Shown: positions 16,167 through 24,916, counted from the stretch's first letter. The stretch: 64,000 nt of DNA from Phenylobacterium sp. Root700 (GCF_001429025.1 NZ_LMHT01000015.1:114542-178541); one strand, 5' to 3'. A program made the numbers and translations. Notes: a model not told the origin generated them from the letters alone.

Positions 16167-17375
16167 TCAGGCCTTGGCCAGGGCGAGCGCCGAGCCCTGC
16201 CCGACCCCGACGCACATGGTCGCCAAGGCTCGCTCGCCGCCGCCCTGGTGCAGGGTGCGGGCGGCGGTGAGCGCCAGGCGGGCGCCGGAAGCGCCCAGCG
16301 GGTGGCCGATGGCGATGGCGCCGCCGTGGGCGTTCACATGGGCGGCGTCGTCAGCCAGGCCCCAGGCGCGGGTGCAGGCCAGGGCCTGGGCGGCGAAGGC
16401 TTCGTTCAGCTCGATGACGTCGAAGTCGCGCGCGGTGATCCCCAGGCGCGCCGTCAGCTTTTCCACCGCCGGAATGGGCCCCACGCCCATGATCCGCGGC
16501 GCGACGCCGCCGGACGCGCCGCCCTCGATACGGGCCAGCGGTTCGAGGCCCAGCTTCTGAACCATCTCGGCCGAGGCCAGCAGCAGGGCCGCGGCGCCGT
16601 CATTGACGCCAGACGCGTTGCCCGCCGTGACCGTGCCGCCCTCGCGGACAATCGGCTTCAGGCCTTGCAGGGCCTCCAGCGTGGTGTCGGGGCGCGGATG
16701 CTCGTCCTGGGCGACGACGATGTCGCCCTTGCGGTCCTTGATGGTGAGGGGCGCGATCTCGCCGTCGAAGAATCCCTTGGCGCGGGCCGCGCCGACGCGG
16801 GCCTGGCTGCGCTGGGCGAAGGCGTCCTGGTCTTCGCGGTTGATCTGATAGTCGTCGGCCACGTTCTCGGCGGTCTCAGGCATGGCGTCGACGCCATAGG
16901 CCTTCTTCATCGCCGGGTTCACGAACCGCCAGCCGATGGTGGTGTCGTAGATCTCCGGGCTGCGCGAGAAGGCGGTGTCCGGCTTGGCCATGACGAAGGG
17001 CGAGCGGCTCATGCTCTCCACGCCGCCGGCCACGATCAGGTCGGCGTCGCCCGAGGCGATGGCCCGCGCGCCGGCGATCACCGCGTCCAGGCCCGAGGCG
17101 CAGAGGCGGTTCACCGTGATGCCCGGAACGCTGGACGGCATGCCCGCCAGCAGCAGCGCCATGCGCGCCACGTTGCGGTTGTCTTCACCGGCCTGGTTCA
17201 CGCAGCCATAGATCACCTCGTCCACCCGTTCCCAGTCGAGCTTGGGATAGGCGGCCATGAGGGCCTTCAGCGGATGGGCGGCCAGATCGTCGGCCCGGAC
17301 CTTGGAAAGCGCGCCGGCGTAGCGGCCGATGGGGCTGCGGAGCCCTCCGCACAGATAGACAGTCCGGCCTTGCAT
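16167..17375 (-). CDS. pcaF: Acetyl-CoA acyltransferase, 3-oxoadipyl-CoA thiolase type
   Basis: A 402-residue thiolase. The nucleophile Cys is in TVNRLCASGLDAV. The His is in GGAIAIGHPLGASGAR and the second Cys is in TMCVGVGQG. The N-terminus (SPIGRYAGALSKVRADDLAAHPLKAL) and GCVNQAGEDNRNVARMALLL closely follow the PcaF/PaaJ pattern for cleaving 3-oxoadipyl-CoA in aromatic degradation. No other pca or paa genes are near, so the gene name is tentative. A general beta-ketothiolase role with the downstream acyl-CoA dehydrogenase is equally possible. It heads the operon. Confidence 0.8.
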   Translation of the reverse strand: MQGRTVYLCGGLRSPIGRYAGALSKVRADDLAAHPLKALMAAYPKLDWERVDEVIYGCVNQAGEDNRNVARMALLLAGMPSSVPGITVNRLCASGLDAVIAGARAIASGDADLIVAGGVESMSRSPFVMAKPDTAFSRSPEIYDTTIGWRFVNPAMKKAYGVDAMPETAENVADDYQINREDQDAFAQRSQARVGAARAKGFFDGEIAPLTIKDRKGDIVVAQDEHPRPDTTLEALQGLKPIVREGGTVTAGNASGVNDGAAALLLASAEMVQKLGLEPLARIEGGASGGVAPRIMGVGPIPAVEKLTARLGITARDFDVIELNEAFAAQALACTRAWGLADDAAHVNAHGGAIAIGHPLGASGARLALTAARTLHQGGGERALATMCVGVGQGSALALAKA

Positions 17376-17428
17376 GCTGGTTTCCTACGGCTCCGAACCG
17401 GCCTTGCCGGCTCAAGATTCTTTGATTG

Positions 17429-17475
17429 GACCATTTTCTTCGACGAACCGGCGCCCACTTCGTCGGAAAATGGTC
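17429..17475. repeat. Palindromic extragenic repeat, family D
   Basis: A 17 bp stem interrupted by a 2 nt bulge: GACCATTTTC-TT-CGACGAA on the left, 11 nt loop CCGGCGCCCAC, then TTCGTCG-GAAAATGGTC. It lies between the divergent thiolase and thioesterase genes. Its look (CGACGAACCGG, then CCACTTCGTCGGAAAA) is like palindromic repeats common in alphaproteobacterial genomes, so I favour a repeat over an operator, but operator function for the flanking genes is not excluded. Confidence 0.6.
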
Positions 17476-17557
17476 TAGGTCGCTGTGGTGATAAGGCCGG
17501 CAAACTAGAGTTTGAGCGCGCGGCGAGCAAACCCTTACGGGGGTCAGGGGAGAGCGA

Positions 17558-18025
17558 ATGGACGGCGGCGAGGAACAGACGGTCGGCGGTTGGAAGCACG
17601 AGATCGTCAAGGACGGCGAGTGGGCGGGCTGGACCCTCTACAACAGCGACCCGTTCGAGGACCACGCCGGGCCCTTCTATTTCAAGCTGGACGACGCCGG
17701 CCGCCCGGTCTGCGCCATGCGCGCGCAGAAGCACCACATGAACGGCGGCGGCTTCATGCACGGCGGCGCGATCATGACCTTCGCCGACTACTGCCTGTTC
17801 GTGATCGCGCGCGACGTCCTGCAAGACAGCCGCAGCGTCACCGCCACCTTCAACGGCGAGTTCGTCGGCGCGGTGGCGGAAGGTTCGCTGGTCGAATGCC
17901 GCGGCGAGGTGGTCAAGGCCGGCCGCAGCATGGTCTTCGTGCGCGGCCTGATCACCACCGGCGACGAGCCGGTGATGAACTTCTCCGCCGTCATCAAGAA
18001 GACCCGCCCGAGGGACGCGTCATGA
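17558..18025 (+). CDS. PaaI-family hotdog thioesterase
   Basis: A 155-residue acyl-CoA thioesterase-fold protein. The hotdog signature is HHMNGGGFMHGGAIMTFADYCL at about residues 60-82 (shown here in part, with the active-site HGG), followed by VTATFNGEFVGAVAEGSLVECRG. It would hydrolyse acyl- or arylacyl-CoA. It is divergent from the thiolase operon and overlaps the next small membrane protein by 4 nt. A second PaaI-like gene lies at 49813-50283. Confidence 0.82.
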   Translation: MDGGEEQTVGGWKHEIVKDGEWAGWTLYNSDPFEDHAGPFYFKLDDAGRPVCAMRAQKHHMNGGGFMHGGAIMTFADYCLFVIARDVLQDSRSVTATFNGEFVGAVAEGSLVECRGEVVKAGRSMVFVRGLITTGDEPVMNFSAVIKKTRPRDAS

Positions 18026-18270
18026 GAAAGCTGGACACCGACAGCCTGAAGCAGATCGCCCCAGGCGCAGCCCTGGTGCTGTTCGCTGGGCCCGTCTTTC
18101 TGTTCATGGCGATGGACATCATCCTGTTCCTGGCCATGAGCCGGTCGCGCGGCTCGACCGCGTCGACGCAGATCTTCGACCTGTCGATGGAGATCGTGCT
18201 CTGCCTGTTCGCGGGTCTGCTGACCGCCTTCGGCGCCCGCAAGATCTGGCGGGAAGTGCGGAAGAAGTAG
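18022..18270 (+). CDS. Small two-helix membrane protein
   Basis: An 82-residue protein with two hydrophobic segments (ALVLFAGPVFLFMAMDIILFLAM in about residues 17-39, shown in part, and IVLCLFAGLLTAFGA) and a basic tail (RKIWREVRKK). Its ATG overlaps the thioesterase stop (ATGA), and the next gene begins immediately after its TAG. No family recognised. Confidence 0.6.
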   Translation: MRKLDTDSLKQIAPGAALVLFAGPVFLFMAMDIILFLAMSRSRGSTASTQIFDLSMEIVLCLFAGLLTAFGARKIWREVRKK

Positions 18271-18732
18271 GTGCCGGGTCTCGTCCCGCTGACGAAGAGC
18301 GACATCGCCGAGGTCATGCGCATCGAGCGTCTGCCCGGCTATGACGCCTTCATCCACAGTTGGACGGCGGAGGCCCACGCCGCCGAGATGAGTTCGCCCG
18401 ACGCCCGCTATCTGGGCCACCGGGCGAGCGGCGGTCTCGTAGGCTTCACGATCCTGCAGAAATTTCGCGAGCCGACCGTCAGATTGCGCCGGATCGCCGT
18501 GGCCGCGCCCGGTCAGGGCGCCGGAGCGGCCCTGCTGCGCGACCTGGCCGCCTGGCTGTTCGAGACCAGCCAGGCGCAGGCGCTGGACCTGCACGTCGTC
18601 ACCGAGAACCACCGCGCCCGCCACGTCTATCAGCGTGAAGGCTTCGTCCCGGGCGGCGGCGCGCCGCCTGGCGAAGGCATGATCCTGACCCGCGCGGCCT
18701 GGGCCGCCCTGCCGAGAAGACACCACCCATGA
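18271..18732 (+). CDS. GNAT family N-acetyltransferase
   Basis: A 153-residue GNAT enzyme starting at a GTG directly after the previous stop. Motif A, which binds acetyl-CoA, is RRIAVAAPGQGAGAALLRDL. Motif B is LHVVTENHRARHVYQREGF, with the usual Asn and the GF ending. The substrate is unknown. The last bases overlap the ATG of the luciferase-like gene, so the genes from 17558 to 19727 look like one operon. Confidence 0.8.
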   Translation: MPGLVPLTKSDIAEVMRIERLPGYDAFIHSWTAEAHAAEMSSPDARYLGHRASGGLVGFTILQKFREPTVRLRRIAVAAPGQGAGAALLRDLAAWLFETSQAQALDLHVVTENHRARHVYQREGFVPGGGAPPGEGMILTRAAWAALPRRHHP

Positions 18733-19727
18733 GCTACATCCTCTCGGCCCTCGACCTGTCGCCGGTCAGCGGCGACGGCACCCAGGCGCAAGGCGTGCGC
18801 GACACCATCGAGGTCGCCAAGGCCGCCGAGCGGCTGGGCTATCACCGCTTCTGGGTGGCCGAGCACCACAATGTCGGCACCCTGTCCTCGCCGGCGCCGG
18901 AAATCCTGATCGCGGCCCTGACCCAGGTGACCAGCACCATCCGCCTGGGCTCGGGCGGGGTCATGCTGGTGAACTACAGCCCCCTGAAGGTGGCCGAGGT
19001 GTTCATGGAGCTGGAGGCCTTGGCCCCCGGCCGGATCGACCTTGGCGTCGGGCGAGCGCTTGGGACTGACGGCCGCACCGGCGCGGCCCTGCGTTCGGCC
19101 ATGTCGGACGCCTTCCCGCACTATTTCGCGCTGCTGAACGCCTGGCTGCTGGACGCCTCCGGGACCGAGCCGATCACCGCCGCCCATCCGGCCCACGACA
19201 TCCACGCCAATCCGGCGGGGCCCTCGCACCCCGATCTCTTCATGCTGTGCTCATCGCCGGAGAGCGCGCAGTTCGCGGGCGGCGCCGGGGTCGGCATGGT
19301 GTTCGCCGAGTTCATCGCCCGCGCCGAGGGCGGGCCGTCGGTGGCGGCCTATCGCCAGGCCTTCGAACCCTCGGTGTTCCGTGACAAGCCGTCGGCCGGG
19401 GTGGCGACCATCGCCCTGGCCGCCGAGACCGCGCAGGAGGCCGAACGACTGGCCGCGCCGATGCGTGCCGGAAACCTGGCGACGCTGGACGGTGAGCGGC
19501 GTCGGTTCCGCTCGATCCCCGAAGCGCAGGAATATCTCGCCGAGCGCGCCGGCGATCCGCGCATGGCCGGGGTCATGGCGCGCGCCATCGTCGGCGACCC
19601 GGCCAGCGTCAAGGCGCGGCTGGACGAGAAGGCCCGCGCCACCGGCGCGGACGAACTCTTCGTCATGGCGGTCGGCCCGACCTTGGAAACCCGGATCCGC
19701 TCGCTGGAGCTGATCAAGGGCGCCTAG
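18729..19727 (+). CDS. LLM-class flavin-dependent oxidoreductase
   Basis: A 332-residue luciferase-like monooxygenase of the group with the N-terminal LSALDLSPVSGDGTQAQGVRDT and HRFWVAEHHN, followed by the barrel segments TSTIRLGSGGVMLVNYSPLKVAE and PGRIDLGVGRALGTDGRT. It uses reduced FMN(F420) and oxygen; the substrate is not predictable. It ends convergently with an amidohydrolase, their TAG stops sharing CTAG at 19724-19727. Confidence 0.85.
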   Translation: MSYILSALDLSPVSGDGTQAQGVRDTIEVAKAAERLGYHRFWVAEHHNVGTLSSPAPEILIAALTQVTSTIRLGSGGVMLVNYSPLKVAEVFMELEALAPGRIDLGVGRALGTDGRTGAALRSAMSDAFPHYFALLNAWLLDASGTEPITAAHPAHDIHANPAGPSHPDLFMLCSSPESAQFAGGAGVGMVFAEFIARAEGGPSVAAYRQAFEPSVFRDKPSAGVATIALAAETAQEAERLAAPMRAGNLATLDGERRRFRSIPEAQEYLAERAGDPRMAGVMARAIVGDPASVKARLDEKARATGADELFVMAVGPTLETRIRSLELIKGA

Positions 19728-21445
19728 GGCTGGGCGAAGGCCTTTCGCGCCACCACGGTCTTGCCGGCCTCATAGATCGCCTGGCCGTCCTTGATCGTGG
19801 TGATCACGGCGATGTCCTTGATCTTGGCCGGATCGATGCTCAGCGGATTGGCGCCCAGCACCACGAGATCAGCCTTCTTGCCGACCGTGATCGAACCACG
19901 GCTCGCCTCGTCGAAATGCTGCCAGGCGGGCCAGATGGTCACCGCGCGCAGGGCGTCCATCGGCGAGATCCGCTGATCGGCGCCGAGAACCTGACCGCTG
20001 CGGGTCGTGCGGTTCACCGCGCTCCACAGGACGTGCATCGGCGCGGGCGGCACCACCGGGGCGTCGGTGTGCAGGCTGAAATGGAGCCCCGCCTTCAGGG
20101 CCGCCGCGGTCGGACTGATGAAGGCGGCGCGATCGGCGCCCAGGGTCTCGTCCCGGTGCCAGTCGCCCCAATAGAAGGTGTGCTCGGCGAAGAAGGACGG
20201 GAACAGCCCCAGACGCTTGTAGGCCGCCAGTTGATCGGGGCGGGTCACCTGCGAGTGGATCACCACCGGCCGCGTCGCCGCAAAGCCGGGATGGGCCGCC
20301 TCGGCCTTCTCGACCGCCTTGATCAGCATGTCGATGCAGGCGTCGCCGTTGCAGTGGGTCTGCACCTGCCAGCCGAGGCCTGCGAACTTGTCGTACCAGC
20401 CGTCCAGCTCGGCCTGCGGCATGATCGGATAGCCGCGATAGTCAGCCGCCGCGCCGTGGGGCGGATGGAAGTAGGGCTTGTCGAGATAGGCGGTCTTGCC
20501 CTGCGGCGAGCCGTCCTCGGTGATCTTCACCCCGGCGAACTTCAGACGGTTCTCATAGGGACCGCCGATCTTGATGCCGCGGCTGGCGACCATCTTCTCG
20601 ACCAGGGTCCACTTCGGATAGGCCGCGATATCGATCTTCAACCGCTTGTCGGCCTGGGCCTTGAGCAGTAGCTCGAGGGTGGCCGGGCTGGCCGTCTGGC
20701 CGTCCTGGGCGGTGGTGTAGCCAAGGCTGGCGTAGAAGGTCTGGATCTCGTCCAAGCTCTTGGCGGCGGCCTCCGGCGTCGTCGGCGTCATGGCGCTGAA
20801 CACCGCGAACACCGCCTGTTCCTCCAGTAGGCCCGTCGGCTCGCCGGCCGCGTCCCGCGCGATCACCCCGCCAGGCGGGTTCGGCGCGCCCTTGACGAAG
20901 CCCAGCTGCTTCATCGCCGGACTGTTGCAGACCGCCAGGTGCCCCGAGACGTGGAAGACGCAGACCGACCGGGTCGCGGAGACCGCGTCGAGCTCAGCGC
21001 CGGTGGGATGGCGACGCTCGACCAGCAGCGAGTCGTCGTAGCCCGTGCCCAGCAGCAGGCCGTCGCCCGGCTTGGCCAAGGCTGCGCGCATCGCGGCCTG
21101 CAGCCCGGCGATGTCATGCACCGTGCCGACCGGCGGCGGGGACAGATCGGCCAGGTTCCAGCCCATCACCGCATCGGCGATATGGCTGTGACCGTCGACG
21201 AAGCCCGGAACCATGGTCTTGCCGGCCAGGTCGACCACGCGGGTCGCCGGGCCTTTCAGGGCCTTGATCTGCGCGTCGGACCCGACGGCGAGGATCTTGC
21301 CGTCCCGAACCGCGACCGCCTGCGCCTTGGGATGGGCGTCGTCCACCGTGATCACCACGCCATGGACATAGACGGTGTCGGCCGGAAGCGCGGCGGGCGC
21401 CAGCGCGGCGAGGCCCGCGAATGCAGCAACGATAGAGGCGATCAT
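19724..21445 (-). CDS. Secreted YtcJ-like amidohydrolase
   Basis: A 573-residue metal-dependent amidohydrolase with a signal peptide (IASIVAAFAGLAALAPAALPA). The first metal site HxH is in VPGFVDGHSHIAD. Later features are QTHCNGDACIDMLI, VIHSQVTRPDQL and SLHTDAPV with the metal Asp, and the C-terminal PMDALRAVTIWPAW with GKKADLVVLGANPL. This is the Amidohydro_3 (YtcJ) group, which often hydrolyses exocyclic amides, but the substrate is unknown. It is the last gene of a minus-strand set with a GST, a nucleoside transporter and a sulfite-oxidase-fold protein. Confidence 0.85.
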   Translation of the reverse strand: MIASIVAAFAGLAALAPAALPADTVYVHGVVITVDDAHPKAQAVAVRDGKILAVGSDAQIKALKGPATRVVDLAGKTMVPGFVDGHSHIADAVMGWNLADLSPPPVGTVHDIAGLQAAMRAALAKPGDGLLLGTGYDDSLLVERRHPTGAELDAVSATRSVCVFHVSGHLAVCNSPAMKQLGFVKGAPNPPGGVIARDAAGEPTGLLEEQAVFAVFSAMTPTTPEAAAKSLDEIQTFYASLGYTTAQDGQTASPATLELLLKAQADKRLKIDIAAYPKWTLVEKMVASRGIKIGGPYENRLKFAGVKITEDGSPQGKTAYLDKPYFHPPHGAAADYRGYPIMPQAELDGWYDKFAGLGWQVQTHCNGDACIDMLIKAVEKAEAAHPGFAATRPVVIHSQVTRPDQLAAYKRLGLFPSFFAEHTFYWGDWHRDETLGADRAAFISPTAAALKAGLHFSLHTDAPVVPPAPMHVLWSAVNRTTRSGQVLGADQRISPMDALRAVTIWPAWQHFDEASRGSITVGKKADLVVLGANPLSIDPAKIKDIAVITTIKDGQAIYEAGKTVVARKAFAQP

Positions 21446-21463
21446 GGCGGGTTCCTTACGGCC

Positions 21464-21925
21464 TCAGGGGACGATCCTGGCCTCGATACGGGTGACCCCG
21501 TAAACGCTGCGCCAAGCCTTTTTGTCCCCTGACGAGGCGATGCGCCAGGGCGTTTCCTTGGCCGGCAGCACGGCGCCGTCGACATGGTCGGCGAGGATCA
21601 CGGTGTCGGAATGGAAATCGCGATCCAGTTCGGCCAGCGAATAGACCGCCTTGAACCCATCGGCTCCCGAAACGACGACATAGGCCCGCAGCGGGTCGCC
21701 ATGCAGTTTCGCGCCCACCGGCATGCCGCCGGCGCGCAGGACGTAGGACAGGATCGGGCCTTCGTAGGTCTTGGCGCCGACCTGCACCGACGCCCTGGGC
21801 AGGGAGGTCAGATCAGCCCCAGTCAGCAGCTTGGCCGCGCCGTCCGGCGACACGATGGTCAGGTCGGCGGCGAAGGCGGCGGCCGGCGCCAGGACGGCGG
21901 CGAGAACGAGCGCAGCAAGTTTCAC
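21464..21925 (-). CDS. Secreted sulfite-oxidase-fold (molybdopterin-binding-like) protein
   Basis: A 153-residue protein starting at a GTG at 21925 that overlaps the GST stop (GTGA). It has a signal peptide (VKLAALVLAAVLAPAAAFAA), then the small oxidoreductase-molybdopterin-binding-like domain: TGADLTSLPRASVQVGAKTYEGPILSYVLR, then AYVVVSGADGFKAVYSLAELD and a closing YGVTRIEARIV (given in part). It contains no Cys at all, so it cannot ligate molybdenum through a sulfite-oxidase Cys. It may be a non-catalytic carrier or structural relative. Function unknown. Confidence 0.65.
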   Translation of the reverse strand: MKLAALVLAAVLAPAAAFAADLTIVSPDGAAKLLTGADLTSLPRASVQVGAKTYEGPILSYVLRAGGMPVGAKLHGDPLRAYVVVSGADGFKAVYSLAELDRDFHSDTVILADHVDGAVLPAKETPWRIASSGDKKAWRSVYGVTRIEARIVP

Positions 21926-22539
21926 ATCGCCGCCTTGGCCGCCGGCCGCTCGCGCATGGCCTGGGCCCAGCGGTGGACGTTCTTCAGGTCTTCGGGAATG
22001 GCCAGCTTGATCATCCGCGTGAAGTCCAGGCCGATGAACCCGACGATATCGGCGATGGTCAGGCGGCCCGCGGCCAGCCACTCGGCTTCGGCCAGCCGGC
22101 GATCCAGCACCTTCAAGGCGCGCAGGCCCGCCTCCTTGTTGTACTCGGCGATGGCGGGGTTCTGGGTCTCCAGCGCCGCTAGCGCCGGGTGGGTATGGCG
22201 CACCCCCAGCATGAACGGGGTGGCGACCATCATCTCGGCCCGGCGCGTCCACATCTCGATGACCGCGGTCTCTTCCGGGGTGCGCCCGAAGAGGTTGGGC
22301 TCGGGGTAGCGCGCCTCCAGATAGCGGCAGATGGCGATGGATTCGGTGATGGTGGTCCCGTCGTCCATCTCCAGGGCCGGCACGTTGGGCAGCCCGGCCT
22401 TGGCCAGGTACTCCGGCTGCTTGTGGGCGCCCTGGATCAGGTTCAACGAGACGATCTCGACGTCCTCGATGCCCTTCTCGGCCATGAACCAGCGGACGCG
22501 GCGCGGATTGGGCGCCAGGGACGTATCGTAGAGCTTCAT
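21922..22539 (-). CDS. Glutathione S-transferase
   Basis: A 205-residue GST with the thioredoxin-like N-terminal domain (LYDTSLAPNPRRVRWFMAEKG, then PNVPALEMDDGTTITESIAICRYLEA containing the cis-Pro and the Glu-Ser that bind glutathione, quoted in part) and an all-helical C-terminal domain (LDRRLAEAEWLAAGRLTIAD). It would conjugate glutathione to electrophiles. It is followed by a 4 nt overlap with the sulfite-oxidase-fold gene and lies 36 nt downstream of nupC. Confidence 0.9.
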   Translation of the reverse strand: MKLYDTSLAPNPRRVRWFMAEKGIEDVEIVSLNLIQGAHKQPEYLAKAGLPNVPALEMDDGTTITESIAICRYLEARYPEPNLFGRTPEETAVIEMWTRRAEMMVATPFMLGVRHTHPALAALETQNPAIAEYNKEAGLRALKVLDRRLAEAEWLAAGRLTIADIVGFIGLDFTRMIKLAIPEDLKNVHRWAQAMRERPAAKAAM

Positions 22540-22575
22540 GCCTACCTCCGGGCGGCCGCGGCCGCCGTTCTGATA

Positions 22576-23853
22576 CTATTGCCCGAACAGTTCGTGCGGC
22601 ATGGCCCCGACCAGCGCCGCGGTCATGCAGGTGGCCAGGAAGCCGGCGATCAGCGCCTTCCACACCATACCGATGATCTCGCCGCGCCGCTCAGGCATCA
22701 GCACGCCGATCCCCGACACGGTTATCCCGACTGACCCGACGTTAGCGAAGCCGCATAGCGCGTAGGTCAGGATCATCCGGGTGCGCTCGCTCATCTCGGC
22801 GGCAGGCACCGCGCCCAGTTGGATGAAGGCGATGAACTCGGTGAGCATCAGCTTCACGCCCAGCATGTGGCCGGCCTTGAGCGCCTCGTTCCAATGGATG
22901 CCCATGGCCCAGGCGAGCGGCGCGAAGACCACGCTCAGCATGCGCTCGATGGTCAGCGGCTCGCCATAGACCGGCGGGAACACCGACAGCAGGCCGTTGC
23001 CGATGGCCACGAAGGCCACGAAGACGATCAGGATGGCCGAGATGTTCAGCACCACCGTCAGGCCGTCCATCGTGCCCTTGCTGATGGCGTCGATGGCGCT
23101 GTCGTACTTCAGCAGCGAGCCGTAGTCGGCGTAGAGGCCGCCCTGCCCTTCCTTCTCAGGCACCATGATCCGCGCCAGCAGTACCCCGGCCGGGGCCGAG
23201 ATGATCGAGGCCACCAGCACGTGGGCCGCGGCGTTGGGCAGCACCGCCTTCAGGATCGTGGCGTAGGCGACCATGGTCGAGCCGGCCACGGTGGCCAGGC
23301 CGACCACGATCATAAGGAACAGCTCCGAGCGGGTCAGCTTATCCAGATAGGCGCGGATGACGATCGGGCTCTCGATCATCCCCAGGAAGATGTTCACCGC
23401 CACCGCCAGGGCCGAGGCGCCGCCCAGGCCCATGGTCTTTTGAAACAGCAGGCCGAACCCCCGGATGATCCACTTCAGGATCCCCCAGTGCCAAAGCAGG
23501 GCCGAGAGCGCCGAGATCACCAGAATCAGCGGCAGCACCTGGAAGGCGAAGACGAACAACGCCCCGGAATTGGTCACCTGATAGGGCTGGGCGCCGCCGG
23601 CCATGTAGCCGAACACGAACTGGGTGCCGGTGGCGGTCGCGGCCGCCAGGCCGTCGACGCCGCGATTGATGGTCTCGATCACGCCCTGCGCGCCCGGCAG
23701 GCCGAACAGCAGCAGGATCAGGCCGATCTGGACGGCGAGCGAGCCCAGCACCAGCCGCCAGGGAAACACCCTTCTGTTTTCGGAGAGCGCCCAACAGACG
23801 GCGATCACGAAAGCCAGGCCGACAAGGCTCTGGGCGTTCTCAGGACGAAACAT
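22576..23853 (-). CDS. nupC: NupC-type concentrative nucleoside transporter
   Basis: A 425-residue, roughly 8-10 helix inner-membrane symporter. The family signatures are clear: VFVFGYMAGG-like segments, GMIESPIVIRAYLDKLTRSELFLMI in the middle, IISAPAGVLLARIM, and the C-terminal CGFANVGSVGITVSGIGVLMPERRGEI (each given in part). It imports nucleosides with Na+ or H+. The ATG at 23853 is preferred to the GTG at 23871, because AGGGG lies just before it. It heads a minus-strand run ending at the amidohydrolase and is divergent from ohr. Confidence 0.88.
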   Translation of the reverse strand: MFRPENAQSLVGLAFVIAVCWALSENRRVFPWRLVLGSLAVQIGLILLLFGLPGAQGVIETINRGVDGLAAATATGTQFVFGYMAGGAQPYQVTNSGALFVFAFQVLPLILVISALSALLWHWGILKWIIRGFGLLFQKTMGLGGASALAVAVNIFLGMIESPIVIRAYLDKLTRSELFLMIVVGLATVAGSTMVAYATILKAVLPNAAAHVLVASIISAPAGVLLARIMVPEKEGQGGLYADYGSLLKYDSAIDAISKGTMDGLTVVLNISAILIVFVAFVAIGNGLLSVFPPVYGEPLTIERMLSVVFAPLAWAMGIHWNEALKAGHMLGVKLMLTEFIAFIQLGAVPAAEMSERTRMILTYALCGFANVGSVGITVSGIGVLMPERRGEIIGMVWKALIAGFLATCMTAALVGAMPHELFGQ

Positions 23854-23982
23854 GAATGGCCCCTGCCGCACGGGACTCGCGCAGCCTTATTCCGCCGCAA
23901 TTGACTACGGACGCCTAGTCCAGCGCAAGCCGACGCGGCGCCGCGCCGACTTCATGCCCTTGACGGACATGAGGATCGGCCT

Positions 23983-24004
23983 ATTTAATTGTGCACAATT
24001 GAAT
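23983..24004. promoter_or_regulatory. Putative OhrR operator
   Basis: AATTGTGCACAATT at 23987-24000 is a perfect 14 bp palindrome. Counting one mismatch, the symmetry reaches 23983-24004. It ends 14 nt before the ohr ATG. CAATTGTA-like AT-rich palindromes are the known type of site for OhrR repressors, and an ohrR gene follows in the same operon. Binding has not been shown. Confidence 0.7.
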
Positions 24005-24017
24005 TGGAGAAAATTAA

Positions 24018-24437
24018 ATGACCGCTCTCTACGCCACCCAAGCCCGCGCCGTCGGCGGCCGCGCCGGCCATGTCGAAACCCAGGACGGCCTGCTCAGCCT
24101 CGACCTCGCCCTGCCCCGCGAGATGGGCGGCAAGGGCGGCGGCACCAACCCTGAGCAGCTGTTCGCCGCCGGCTACGCCGCCTGTTTCGAGAACGCGGTC
24201 CGCTACATCGCCGGCCAGCAGAAGATCCCGCTGACGGGCGCGGCCGTCACCGCCACCGTCGAACTTCACCCTCGCGCCGAGGGCGGTTTCAAGCTGGGCG
24301 TGGCGCTGGACGCCGAGACCCAAGGCCTGGACCAAGCCGCGGCCGAGGCTCTGGTCGCCGCCGCCCACCAGGTCTGCCCCTACTCGAACGCCATTCGCGG
24401 CAATGTCGATGTTGCGATATCCGTACGGGCAGGATGA
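24018..24437 (+). CDS. ohr: Organic hydroperoxide resistance protein Ohr
   Basis: A 139-residue thiol peroxidase of the Ohr/OsmC family that reduces organic and fatty-acid hydroperoxides. The two catalytic cysteines are in YAACFENA (Cys56) and HQVCPYSNA (Cys120). The N-terminal Arg-bearing region and GGTNPEQLFAAGYAACF are typical of Ohr rather than OsmC. It is preceded by a palindromic operator and overlaps ohrR by 4 nt, so the pair is one autoregulated operon. A usual-length, complete gene. Confidence 0.93.
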   Translation: MTALYATQARAVGGRAGHVETQDGLLSLDLALPREMGGKGGGTNPEQLFAAGYAACFENAVRYIAGQQKIPLTGAAVTATVELHPRAEGGFKLGVALDAETQGLDQAAAEALVAAAHQVCPYSNAIRGNVDVAISVRAG

Positions 24438-24916
24438 TCACGAAGACCAAAACCAAGACTCAGTCGCCGGCCGTTCCCACGGTCGGTGATCGTCTGCGCC
24501 TCGATAACCAGCTCTGCTTCGCGCTCTATGCCGCGAGCGGGCTGGTGACCCGCGCCTACCGCCCGCTGCTGGAGCCGCTGGGCCTCACCTATCCGCAGTA
24601 CCTGGTCATGCTGGCGCTGTGGGAGCAGGCGCCGCGCACGGTCAAAGCGCTGGGCCAGGCGCTGGAACTCGATTCCGGCACCCTGACCCCGTTGCTGAAA
24701 CGGCTGGAGAGCGCCGGGTTCGTCACCCGCACCCGCGACGTCCAGGACGAGCGGCGCGTGCAGATCGCCCTGACGCAAGCCGGCGAGGCCTTGCGCGAGA
24801 AAGCCGCCGAAGTGCCGGTGGCCCTGGCCTGCCAGCTTCAGTTGCCGCTCGACGAGATCGCCGACCTGCGAACCACGTTGCAGGACCTGGCGCGGAAGAT
24901 GAAAGCGGCGGACTAA
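24434..24916 (+). CDS. ohrR: MarR-family organic peroxide sensor OhrR
   Basis: A 160-residue MarR-type repressor. The peroxide-sensing Cys28 lies in the conserved LDNQLCFALYAAS. A second Cys133 (ALACQLQ) fits the two-Cys OhrR type that forms a disulfide on oxidation. The winged helix spans about residues 65-115, with LGQALELDSGTLTPLLKRLE and DERRVQIALTQAGE. Organic peroxides would oxidise Cys28 and release the operator at 23983-24004. It sits downstream of ohr in the same direction. It ends convergently with the next gene, sharing CTAA. Confidence 0.92.
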   Translation: MITKTKTKTQSPAVPTVGDRLRLDNQLCFALYAASGLVTRAYRPLLEPLGLTYPQYLVMLALWEQAPRTVKALGQALELDSGTLTPLLKRLESAGFVTRTRDVQDERRVQIALTQAGEALREKAAEVPVALACQLQLPLDEIADLRTTLQDLARKMKAAD

